Assembly (NCBI GenBank): GCA_945865535.1
Contig: CAMBDW010000006.1
Span: 1-64,000, forward strand
Length of the DNA stretch: 64,000 nt
DNA from: Chryseobacterium gleum
Lineage (GTDB): Bacteria > Bacteroidota > Bacteroidia > Flavobacteriales > BACL11
Direction of reading: 5' to 3'
Shown here piece after piece: positions 44,185-52,041 of this stretch (positions are counted from its first letter, which is position 1; every line of letters starts with the position of its first letter). The notes beneath the pieces are model-generated. The model was not told the origin of the DNA. It did no database searches and saw only the letters and a list, made by a program, of their open reading frames with translations. The position numbers and the translations under genes were made by a program.

Positions 44185-44197
44185 TAGAACCATTCTA
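44185..44197. promoter_or_regulatory. Small palindrome before the suf operon
   Basis: TAGAA-CCA-TTCTA, 7 bp before the first suf ATG. A near-consensus -7 element (TATTATTG, 44167-44174) lies just upstream. It could be an operator for an Fe-S or redox regulator; only position supports this. Confidence 0.3.
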
Positions 44198-44203
44198 AAT
44201 AAA

Positions 44204-44527
44204 ATGATAAACATTAGTAATACTGCAAAAGAAAGATTGTTTTATCTGCTAGATAAAGACAATGAAAAAAAACAATTTGTAAGGGTTGGCGTGGAAAGTG
44301 GCGGCTGCTCAGGTTTAAGCTATAAATTAGACTTTGACGACAAAAAAAATGATGATGATGAGCTAATTGAGGACAATGGCATTAAACTTTTAGTAAATAA
44401 AAAAAGCTTTTTATACCTAGTTGGAACAACTTTAGAGTTTTCTGACGGATTAAATGGCAAGGGATTTGTATTTAATAATCCAAATGCAAACAGAACTTGC
44501 GGATGCGGAGAAAGTTTTTCTCTATAA
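44204..44527 (+). CDS. Fe-S assembly scaffold/carrier of the IscA/SufA family
   Basis: A-type carrier, 107 residues. The three conserved cysteines are visible: ESGGCSGLSYKLDF and the C-terminal RTCGCGESF. It accepts clusters made on SufBCD and passes them on to client proteins. First gene of the suf operon, 12 bp before sufB, divergent from thiL. Confidence 0.92.
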   Translation: MINISNTAKERLFYLLDKDNEKKQFVRVGVESGGCSGLSYKLDFDDKKNDDDELIEDNGIKLLVNKKSFLYLVGTTLEFSDGLNGKGFVFNNPNANRTCGCGESFSL

Positions 44528-44539
44528 TAATTTACAAAA

Positions 44540-45997
44540 ATGAGTGAGAAAAAAAAGCAATCAGAGGATGAGTTATTAGAAAAAGTAACATCATCTGAAT
44601 ACAAATACGGATTTACAACCGATATTGAATCAGATACTATCCCAAAAGGACTTTCTGAACAAGTAGTTCGTACTATTTCGGCCAAGAAAAATGAGCCGGA
44701 ATGGATGTTAGACTATCGGCTTAATGCTTATACGGCTTGGCTCGAAATGCAAGAGCCGGACTGGGCTAATGTTTCTTACCAAAAACCAAATTATCAGGAT
44801 GTAATTTATTATTCTGCTCCTAAACAAAAACCAGTTTTAGATAGTTTGGACGACCTAGATCCAGAAATGAAAAAAACTTTTGATAAGCTTGGTATTTCTA
44901 TTGATGAACAAAATAGACTTGCAAATGTTGCTGTTGATATCGTAATGGACTCTGTTTCTGTAGCAACATCTTTTAAAAAAACTCTTGGGGAAAAAGGAAT
45001 CATTTTCTGCTCTATTTCAGATGCAATTCAGGATCACCCAGAATTAGTTAAAAAATACTTAAGCAGTGTTGTGCCTGTAAGAGATAACTTTTTTTCTGCA
45101 CTTAATTCGGCTGTCTTTTCTGACGGATCCTTTTGTTATATCCCAAAAGGAGTAAAATGCCCTATGGAGCTTTCCACTTATTTCAGAATTAATCAAGCGG
45201 GGACGGGTCAATTTGAACGAACGCTTTTAATTGCGGATGAAGGTTCTCAAGTCAGTTATTTAGAAGGCTGTACCGCCCCTATGAGAGATGAAAATCAGCT
45301 ACATGCAGCTGTGGTAGAACTTATTGCTTTAGATGGTGCAGATATAAAATATTCTACTGTTCAAAATTGGTATCCTGGAAATGACCAAGGAGTTGGAGGA
45401 GTTTTCAACTTTGTAACAAAAAGAGGTATCTGCTATAAAAATGCTAAAATCTCTTGGACACAAGTGGAAACCGGTTCGGCAGTTACTTGGAAATATCCTT
45501 CCTGTATTTTGAAGGGAGATAATTCTATTGGAGAATTTTTCTCAGTTGCAGTTACAAATAACTATCAACAAGCAGATACAGGCACAAAAATGATACACCT
45601 TGGGAAAAACACTAAGAGTACTATTATCGCTAAAGGAATTTCAGCAGGCAAAAGTAATGGGAATTACAGAGGATTAGTGAAAATCGCTAAAGGAGCAACA
45701 AACTCTAGAAACTTTTCGCAATGCGATTCATTATTAATGGGAGATAAATGCGGTTCACATACTTTCCCATATATAGAGGTGAAAAATAGCTCTTCAAAAG
45801 TAGAGCATGAGGCAACAACTTCAAAAATTGGAGAAGATCAAATCTTTTATTGTAATCAAAGAGGGATTGGAACTGAAGCTGCAATTGCACTTATTGTTAA
45901 TGGATACTGCAAAGACGTTTTAAATCAGTTGCCAATGGAATTTGCCATAGAAGCACAAAAATTATTAGAAATCAGCCTTGAGGGATCTGTAGGCTAA
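44540..45997 (+). CDS. sufB: Fe-S cluster assembly protein SufB
   Basis: Scaffold subunit of the SufBCD complex, on which clusters are built; cytoplasmic. 485 residues with a right-handed beta-helix. Family stretches include [83 protein letters not shown] (split here by motif) and [19 protein letters not shown]. The conserved Cys in [10 protein letters not shown] is present. 10 bp before sufC. Confidence 0.96.
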   Translation: MSEKKKQSEDELLEKVTSSEYKYGFTTDIESDTIPKGLSEQVVRTISAKKNEPEWMLDYRLNAYTAWLEMQEPDWANVSYQKPNYQDVIYYSAPKQKPVLDSLDDLDPEMKKTFDKLGISIDEQNRLANVAVDIVMDSVSVATSFKKTLGEKGIIFCSISDAIQDHPELVKKYLSSVVPVRDNFFSALNSAVFSDGSFCYIPKGVKCPMELSTYFRINQAGTGQFERTLLIADEGSQVSYLEGCTAPMRDENQLHAAVVELIALDGADIKYSTVQNWYPGNDQGVGGVFNFVTKRGICYKNAKISWTQVETGSAVTWKYPSCILKGDNSIGEFFSVAVTNNYQQADTGTKMIHLGKNTKSTIIAKGISAGKSNGNYRGLVKIAKGATNSRNFSQCDSLLMGDKCGSHTFPYIEVKNSSSKVEHEATTSKIGEDQIFYCNQRGIGTEAAIALIVNGYCKDVLNQLPMEFAIEAQKLLEISLEGSVG

Positions 45998-46007
45998 AAA
46001 AGAAAAC

Positions 46008-46763
46008 ATGTTAAAAATAAAAGATTTAAAAGCGGGGATTGAGGACAATCAAATTTTGAGAGGACTAACCCTAGAAGTTAAGGCAGGTGAAGTTCATGCT
46101 ATTATGGGTCCAAATGGATCTGGGAAAAGCACCTTATCAGCTGTAATTGCTGGAAAAGAAGAGTATGAGGTGGAAAATGGATCTATAGAATTTGAGGGTG
46201 AAAATTTATTAGATTTATCTCCAGAAGAAAGAGCCCATAAAGGAATTTTTCTTTCCTTTCAATATCCTGTAGAAATACCTGGTATTTCTGTTTCTAACTT
46301 TATAAAAACATCTATAAATGAAAGAAGAAAAGCAAAAGGATTAGATTCAATGCCTACACCAGAATTACTTAAGATAATGAAAGAGAAAATGGAATTATTA
46401 AGTATCAAAAGCGGATATTTATCTAGAAATATGAATGAGGGATTTTCTGGCGGGGAAAAAAAGAGAAATGAAATTTTTCAAATGGCAATGCTAGAGCCAA
46501 AACTTTCAATACTAGATGAAACAGACTCAGGATTAGATATTGACGCCCTTAGAATTGTTGCAAATGGAGTGAATAAACTAAAATCAAAAAATAATGCGAC
46601 AATAATTATTACCCACTACCAAAGATTATTAGATTATATTATTCCTGACTTTGTACATGTATTGCATGATGGGAAAATTATAAAGTCGGGAGGAAAAGAA
46701 TTGGCCCACGAACTTGAAGAAAAAGGATACGATTGGATAACAAAAGAAGCAGATAAAAAGTGA
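46008..46763 (+). CDS. sufC: Fe-S cluster assembly ATPase SufC
   Basis: ABC-type ATPase that drives SufB/SufD rearrangement. 251 residues: Walker A GPNGSGKSTL (near 36-45), Q-loop LSFQYP, signature FSGGEKKRNEIFQ, Walker B LSILDETDSGLD and the H-loop ITHYQRLL. Its TGA overlaps the GTG start of sufD (GTGA). Confidence 0.97.
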   Translation: MLKIKDLKAGIEDNQILRGLTLEVKAGEVHAIMGPNGSGKSTLSAVIAGKEEYEVENGSIEFEGENLLDLSPEERAHKGIFLSFQYPVEIPGISVSNFIKTSINERRKAKGLDSMPTPELLKIMKEKMELLSIKSGYLSRNMNEGFSGGEKKRNEIFQMAMLEPKLSILDETDSGLDIDALRIVANGVNKLKSKNNATIIITHYQRLLDYIIPDFVHVLHDGKIIKSGGKELAHELEEKGYDWITKEADKK

Positions 46764-47980
46764 GTTTAGTAGAAAAAATAAAAGAGTATTCAAAAAAAGC
46801 AAGTATTTCCTCTGATAAACAAGAAAAATTAATCTCTTTTTTAAATGAGGGGTTTCCAACAATTAAAGATGAAGAGTGGAAATACACTTCATTAAAAAAT
46901 ATTGTTTCTGAAGATTACTCAATTAGCGCTATTGGAAAAAATATTTCTAGTGAGCAAATCAATAAGCACAGTTTAGGATTTAATGATAAGATAGTTTTTG
47001 TAGATGGTATTTTAGTTGCAAAACCAACTATTAAAAATGTTTTAATTGCAGACTATTCTGAATTTAAAACCAATGAAATTGATTCCATTTCAAAACTAAA
47101 TTATTCTCTTGCCAAAAGTGGGTATACAATTTCAATATCTGATAATGCTATAATTGAAAGTCCTATAGAAATTTTATTTTTCAATACCGTGGAGGGGAAT
47201 TTTACCCAATACCGAAACTTGCTTTCTATTGGCAAAAATTCAGAAGTTAAGTTTATTGAAAAAATCCAAAATATTGATTGTAGCTCTTCTTTTATAAATC
47301 ATTTTACTCAGATAGATTGCGGGAAAAATTCAAAAGTAGAATACAATAAAATTCAAAATAACAGCTCTAAATCAAGACTTATTGATACCATGGATATCTA
47401 TCAAAATCAGGATTCTGTATGCAATATCAATACACTTATTTTTGGAGGAGAATTTGTAAGAAATAACTTGAATTTTGAGCAAAACGGAACAAATGCAGAA
47501 AGCAATATGAATGGAGTCTCGGTTTTAAATAATTCTCAATTAGCAGATAATCATACTTTTATAGATCATAAAAGCGCTCATTGTAGATCAAACGAAATGT
47601 ATAAGGGGGTTTACTTAGATGAATCAAAAGGTGTTTTTAATGGCAAAATAATGGTACGTCAAGATTCTCAGAAAATTGATGCCTTTCAAGCCAACAATAC
47701 CCTTTTATTAAGCGAAAATGCTACTATTAATAGCAAGCCTCAATTAGAAATATATGCTGATGATGTAAAATGTAGTCATGGCTGTACTATCGGACAATTA
47801 GATAAAGAGGCCTTGTTTTATATGAGAAGTAGAGGAATAGGAATTAAGGAAGCTCAAGCTGTATTAACATATGCATTTGCTTCACAGGCAATCAATAATA
47901 TTACCATTGATGAGGTTGTTTTATTGGCTAAGAAACTATTGGCTAAAAAGCTAAATGTTGATCTGGACTTTGCATTATAA
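46760..47980 (+). CDS. sufD: Fe-S cluster assembly protein SufD
   Basis: Partner of SufB in the scaffold, 406 residues. The N-terminal helix region contains DEEWKYTSLKNI and a beta-helix core follows (DTMDIYQNQDSVCNINTL, HTFIDHKSAHCRSNEMYKGV, KIDAFQANNTLLLSENA). The end CSHGCTIGQLDKEALFYMRSR (conserved Cys-His) is typical. GTG start at 46760 overlapping sufC; the stop overlaps the sufS ATG (TAATG). Confidence 0.95.
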   Translation: MSLVEKIKEYSKKASISSDKQEKLISFLNEGFPTIKDEEWKYTSLKNIVSEDYSISAIGKNISSEQINKHSLGFNDKIVFVDGILVAKPTIKNVLIADYSEFKTNEIDSISKLNYSLAKSGYTISISDNAIIESPIEILFFNTVEGNFTQYRNLLSIGKNSEVKFIEKIQNIDCSSSFINHFTQIDCGKNSKVEYNKIQNNSSKSRLIDTMDIYQNQDSVCNINTLIFGGEFVRNNLNFEQNGTNAESNMNGVSVLNNSQLADNHTFIDHKSAHCRSNEMYKGVYLDESKGVFNGKIMVRQDSQKIDAFQANNTLLLSENATINSKPQLEIYADDVKCSHGCTIGQLDKEALFYMRSRGIGIKEAQAVLTYAFASQAINNITIDEVVLLAKKLLAKKLNVDLDFAL

Positions 47981-49194
47981 TGTTAAATATCAAAGAAATA
48001 CGGGCTCAATTTCCTATCCTAAATCGTAAAGTTAATGGAAACGATTTAATTTATTTTGATAATGGAGCAACAACACAAAAACCTCAAGTAGTAATTGATG
48101 AAATTGCGAATTATTATAAAAATGAAAATGCCAATGTTCATAGAGGAGTCCATTTTTTAAGTGGGCTTGCAACTGATAAATTCGAACAGACAAGAAATAC
48201 AATAAAAGAGTTTATCGGTGCAAAACACAATTATGAAATCATCTTTACCAAAGGGGCTACTGATTCTATAAATTTAGTGGCAAATGGATATCGTTCACTG
48301 CTTAAAAAAGGAGATGAGATTATTATATCCGAATTGGAGCATCATTCCAATATTGTTCCCTGGCAAATATGCTCTGAAATTAGTGGGGCAAGTTTAAAAG
48401 TTATTCCTCTTACTGATGAGGGGGAGCTAAATATGAATGAATTTGATAATTTACTTAATTCAAAGACAAAACTTATTGCTGTATCGCATATATCCAACAC
48501 CCTTGGCACCATAAATCCAATCAAATATATCATTGAAAAAGCTCATAAAATGGGAGCAAAAGTGCTGATTGATGGAGCTCAGGCAGCTTCTCATATTCCT
48601 TTGAATATGGAAACATTAGGAGCTGATTTCTATGTCTTTTCTGCTCATAAACTTTATGGCCCAACCGGAGTGGGGGTGTTGTACGGCAAAGAAGATGCGT
48701 TAAACAAGCTTCCTGTCTATCAAGGAGGTGGAGAAATGATAAAAGACGTTCGTTTTACTGGAACTACTTATGCAGATTTACCTCATAAATTTGAGGCAGG
48801 AACTCCAAATATTGCTGGCGTAATAGCATTTAAAACTGCAATTGATTTTATATCACAATTAGGCCTAAAAAATATAGTAGCCCATGAAGACACATTGCTG
48901 CAATATGCAACGAGTGAATTATTGAAAATTGAAGGAGTAAAAATTTACGGAACAGCTAAACAAAAAACTGGAATTATCTCTTTTAATATTGACGGTATAC
49001 ATCCTTATGATATTGGAGTCATTGTAGATAAATTAGGTGTTGCCATACGAACGGGTCATCATTGCACGCAACCTATAATGGAGCGATATAATATTCCAGG
49101 AACTGCTAGAATTTCTTTTGCAATATATAATACTAAAGAAGAAATCGATATTTGTATAGCAGCCATTAAACAGGCAAAGAAAATGTTGTCCTAA
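47980..49194 (+). CDS. sufS: Cysteine desulfurase SufS
   Basis: PLP enzyme that takes sulfur from cysteine for cluster building, 404 residues. ATTQKP, the PLP Lys in FSAHKLYGPTGVGVLYG (near 226) and the persulfide Cys in RTGHHCTQPIMERY (near 363) are visible. The single Cys and short loop mark the group II (SufS) type that works with SufE. ATG overlaps the sufD stop. Confidence 0.96.
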   Translation: MLNIKEIRAQFPILNRKVNGNDLIYFDNGATTQKPQVVIDEIANYYKNENANVHRGVHFLSGLATDKFEQTRNTIKEFIGAKHNYEIIFTKGATDSINLVANGYRSLLKKGDEIIISELEHHSNIVPWQICSEISGASLKVIPLTDEGELNMNEFDNLLNSKTKLIAVSHISNTLGTINPIKYIIEKAHKMGAKVLIDGAQAASHIPLNMETLGADFYVFSAHKLYGPTGVGVLYGKEDALNKLPVYQGGGEMIKDVRFTGTTYADLPHKFEAGTPNIAGVIAFKTAIDFISQLGLKNIVAHEDTLLQYATSELLKIEGVKIYGTAKQKTGIISFNIDGIHPYDIGVIVDKLGVAIRTGHHCTQPIMERYNIPGTARISFAIYNTKEEIDICIAAIKQAKKMLS

Positions 49195-49611
49195 ATGAAC
49201 ACTATTAAAGAAATACAAGAAGAAATAATTGGGGAATTCAATATGTTTGATGATTGGATGCAGAAGTATGAATACCTTATTGATTTAGGAAAAGAGCTCC
49301 CGGTTATTGATGCAAAATATAAAACGGATGACAATATAATAAAAGGATGTCAAAGTAGAGTTTGGCTACATGCAGAAAAAAAGAATGAAAAAATAATTTA
49401 CACTGCCGATAGTGATGCTATTATGACAAAAGGAATAATTGCTATTTTAATTAGAGTACTTTCAAATCAAAATCCATCAGAAATAACTAAAGCAGATTTA
49501 ATATTTATTGATGAGATTGGGCTAAAAGAACAGCTCTCTCCCACTCGCGCAAATGGACTTGTTTCTATGATAAAACAAATGAAAATATATGCCTTAGCAT
49601 ATAATCAATAA
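49195..49611 (+). CDS. sufE: Sulfur acceptor SufE
   Basis: 138 residues. The acceptor Cys is in IIKGCQSRVWL (near residue 51), followed by the SufE pattern DSDAIMTKGIIAILIRV and LSPTRANGLVSMI. It relays persulfide sulfur from SufS to SufB. The ATG follows the sufS stop directly. Confidence 0.95.
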   Translation: MNTIKEIQEEIIGEFNMFDDWMQKYEYLIDLGKELPVIDAKYKTDDNIIKGCQSRVWLHAEKKNEKIIYTADSDAIMTKGIIAILIRVLSNQNPSEITKADLIFIDEIGLKEQLSPTRANGLVSMIKQMKIYALAYNQ

Positions 49612-49612
49612 G

Positions 49613-49936
49613 ATGAAAACAGAAGAAGAATTACAAAAAATAGGAGAAGAAGTAGTTGAGGTGCTCTGTGAGATTTACGATCCTGAAATTCCTGTAAATA
49701 TTTATGCCCTTGGGCTTATTTATGATGTGCAGGTGAGTGAGGATTGTGATGTAAATATTACTATGACTCTTACTTCTCCAAATTGTCCAGTTGCCGAAAC
49801 CCTTCCTGTAGAAGTAGAAGAAAAAGTAAAGGTTATCTCAGCTGTAAAAAAAGTGAAAGTAGAAATTGTATTCGAACCAACTTGGAATAAGGATATGATG
49901 AGCGAAGAGGCAAAATTAGAATTAGGAATGCTTTAA
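49613..49936 (+). CDS. DUF59/MIP18 family protein (SufT-like)
   Basis: 107 residues of the MIP18/PaaD-like family: YDPEIPVNIYALGLIYDVQV, MTLTSPNCPVAETLP (reactive Cys) and FEPTWNKDMMSEEAKLELG. Such proteins, called SufT in several bacteria, help mature Fe-S proteins, and their place at this point of the suf operon is the common one in Bacteroidota. Confidence 0.92.
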   Translation: MKTEEELQKIGEEVVEVLCEIYDPEIPVNIYALGLIYDVQVSEDCDVNITMTLTSPNCPVAETLPVEVEEKVKVISAVKKVKVEIVFEPTWNKDMMSEEAKLELGML

Positions 49937-49938
49937 CA

Positions 49939-50448
49939 ATGAGTGAAGAAATTATAAATAGAGTTGCCAATTCTGACTTAATCACTATTGATTTAACAGA
50001 TTACGCCCCTAATATACAAATTTTAGAACTTGACATAAAACACTTTTTATTTGAAGGATTCATTCTTAAAGAGAAAGATTTTAGGGCTTCTCTAAAAGAA
50101 TTTGACTTTAGTGGCTATGAAAATAAAGTGGTTGCTGTTTTTTGCAGTAGTGATTGCATTATTCCTATGTGGGCTTTTATGCTTGTAACTTCCTGTCTTA
50201 ATAATGTGGCTTCCAAAATTTATTCTGGCAATAAAAACACTGTGTTTCAACAACTTTTTTTGCGGAATATAGAAAATATCAAAACTTTAAAATTTAAAAA
50301 TAAAAAAGTGATTGTAAAGGGCTGTGGACAAATTCCCCTTAGCGCCAATCTTTATGTGGCAATTACAAAAAAATTACAAAATATCGTAACTAGTTTAATG
50401 TTTGGGGAAGCATGCTCGGCAGTCCCCGTTTTTAAAAAGCAAAAATGA
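49939..50448 (+). CDS. DUF2480 family protein
   Basis: 169-residue soluble protein of unknown function. It has LITIDLTDYAPNIQILELDIKHFLFEG in its first quarter (shown here by position 15-42), VVAVFCSSDCIIPMWAFML and KVIVKGCGQIPLSANLYVA. Two Cys-containing motifs (SSDC, KGCG) are conserved-looking, and DUF2480 genes usually accompany Bacteroidota suf genes, so a role in Fe-S biogenesis is likely but unproven. Starts 2 bp after the DUF59 gene. Confidence 0.8.
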   Translation: MSEEIINRVANSDLITIDLTDYAPNIQILELDIKHFLFEGFILKEKDFRASLKEFDFSGYENKVVAVFCSSDCIIPMWAFMLVTSCLNNVASKIYSGNKNTVFQQLFLRNIENIKTLKFKNKKVIVKGCGQIPLSANLYVAITKKLQNIVTSLMFGEACSAVPVFKKQK

Positions 50449-51185
50449 ATCCAAAAATTTTAGAAATCAATAATAATATCCTTCCCTACAAACAAGAAGT
50501 TGTAAATCACTCTTTATATAAAAAGTTAAATAGTGTTTCAGATATTGCCGTTTTAATGGAGCATCATGTTTATGCTGTTTGGGATTTTATGTCTTTATTG
50601 AAAGCCCTTCAGTCTATTCTAACATGTACTTCTCCACCATGGAGGCCTGTGGGAGATAAAAAAATAAGACGATTAATAAACAGCATTGTTTTAGAAGAAG
50701 AAAGTGATGTAGATCAAGATGGAAATCCATCATCTCATTTTGAAATGTATTTAGATGCTATGAAGCAATGCGGAGCCAACACATCTCCAATAGAAAATTT
50801 TGTACATAATGTTAGAAAAAATAATATCCCAAATGTGAATGAAGGAGTTGATGAGTTTCTAAAATCTACTTTTGATGTTATTGATAGTGGTGAAGCTCAC
50901 AAAATTGCAGCAGCATTTACTTTTGGACGTGAGGATTTAATCCCAGATATGTTTACTGCTATTGTAAATGAGTACAATACAGCTAATAAACTTAATAAAT
51001 TTGTTTATTACTTAGAAAGGCACATCCAATTAGATGGTGGAGAACATGGTCCTCTTGCCTTAGAACTAATTGCTGATTTATGTGGTGACAACCATCAAAA
51101 ATGGAAAGAAGTTGAAGAAACAGCTGTAACGTGTTTAATTGCACGAAAGAAATTATGGGATACTATTTTAACTAAACTTAACTAA
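50445..51185 (+). CDS. DUF3050 family protein (heme oxygenase-like fold expected)
   Basis: 246 residues. The sequence MEHHVYAVWDFMSLLKALQ, VLEEESDVDQ, HFEMYLDAM, AAAFTFGREDLIPDMF and LERHIQLDGGEHGPLAL places histidines and glutamates in helices, as in heme oxygenase/TENA-like di-metal proteins. Family match is DUF3050; function unknown. It overlaps DUF2480 by 4 bp (ATGA) and so ends the suf operon. The ligand set HHVYxxW, EExxD, ERHIxxDxxEH would suit a di-iron site (inference). Confidence 0.8.
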   Translation: MNPKILEINNNILPYKQEVVNHSLYKKLNSVSDIAVLMEHHVYAVWDFMSLLKALQSILTCTSPPWRPVGDKKIRRLINSIVLEEESDVDQDGNPSSHFEMYLDAMKQCGANTSPIENFVHNVRKNNIPNVNEGVDEFLKSTFDVIDSGEAHKIAAAFTFGREDLIPDMFTAIVNEYNTANKLNKFVYYLERHIQLDGGEHGPLALELIADLCGDNHQKWKEVEETAVTCLIARKKLWDTILTKLN

Positions 51186-51925
51186 TCGCCTAATTCAAAT
51201 GTTTTAATTGAGTGCTCTACTGCTTGATTGATTTGATTTAATTCTTTATCCGTAAAATCTCTATAAGTTCCAACAGGAATATCCAATTTAATATTCATTA
51301 TTCTTACTCGTTTTAATTTTTTCACATCATATTCTAAATGCTCACACATTCTTCTAATCTGTCGGTTTAATCCTTGTTTTAAGATAATTTTAAATTTCTT
51401 TTTATCCATCTGTTTTACGAAACATTTATGTGTAATAGTATCTAAAATAGGTACTCCACTTGCCATAGCCTCAATAAATTCTTTGGTTACTGGCTTATCT
51501 ACAGAAACTTCATATTCTTTTTCGTGATTATTACGAGCTCGCAAAATTTTATTAACGATATCTCCATCATTAGTAAGAAAGATAAGCCCCTCTGAGAGTT
51601 TGTCTAATCTCCCAATAGGAAAAATTCTTACAGGATAATTTATAAAATCAATGATATTATTTTTTTCTCTTTTATTATCTGTCGTGCAAACAACTCCAGT
51701 GGGCTTATTAAAAGCAAGATAAACCATCTTTTTTTTCTTTGCTTTATGTACAATCTCTCCATTTACACTTACCTCATCTTCAGAGGTAATTTTAGTCCCC
51801 ATTAATGGTACTTCTCCATTAATTTTTACCCTGCCTTGGTCAATAAGTTTGTCGGCCTCTCTTCTTGAACAGTAACCTATTTCTGATAAAAATTTATTTA
51901 TTCGGGTACGATTTTCTTCACTCAT
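51182..51925 (-). CDS. 23S rRNA pseudouridine synthase (RluF/RluB family)
   Basis: 247 residues: an S4 RNA-binding domain (RINKFLSEIGYCSRREADKL, residues 7-26, and GRVKINGEV) followed by the RsuA-type catalytic domain with the catalytic Asp in IGRLDKLSEGLIFLTNDG (near 104) and the late LKQGLNRQIRRMCEHL. The C-terminal rest best fits RluF-like enzymes, though RluB is not excluded. It converges with the DUF3050 gene, overlapping by 4 bp. Confidence 0.92.
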   Translation of the reverse strand: MSEENRTRINKFLSEIGYCSRREADKLIDQGRVKINGEVPLMGTKITSEDEVSVNGEIVHKAKKKKMVYLAFNKPTGVVCTTDNKREKNNIIDFINYPVRIFPIGRLDKLSEGLIFLTNDGDIVNKILRARNNHEKEYEVSVDKPVTKEFIEAMASGVPILDTITHKCFVKQMDKKKFKIILKQGLNRQIRRMCEHLEYDVKKLKRVRIMNIKLDIPVGTYRDFTDKELNQINQAVEHSIKTFELGD

Positions 51926-51933
51926 AAGGATAA

Positions 51934-51941
51934 CAAAAATA
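51934..51941 (-). promoter_or_regulatory. -7 promoter element of the pseudouridine synthase gene
   Basis: TATTTTTG on the minus strand, 8 bp before the ATG at 51925, implying a very short leader. Confidence 0.4.
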
Positions 51942-52011
51942 CATTAAAATATTGTTAACATCTATCTTTAAAAATTGACAAAATTGAATTTAACAACCTA
52001 AAGTGTTTCAT

Positions 52012-52019
52012 TACATTTG
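52012..52019 (+). promoter_or_regulatory. -7 promoter element of the S46 peptidase gene
   Basis: TACATTTG ends 22 bp before the ATG at 52042. A TTG at 51984-51986 is 25 bp upstream, longer than the usual -33 spacing. Confidence 0.45.
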
Positions 52020-52041
52020 TGACAATTAAAAAATAACTACA

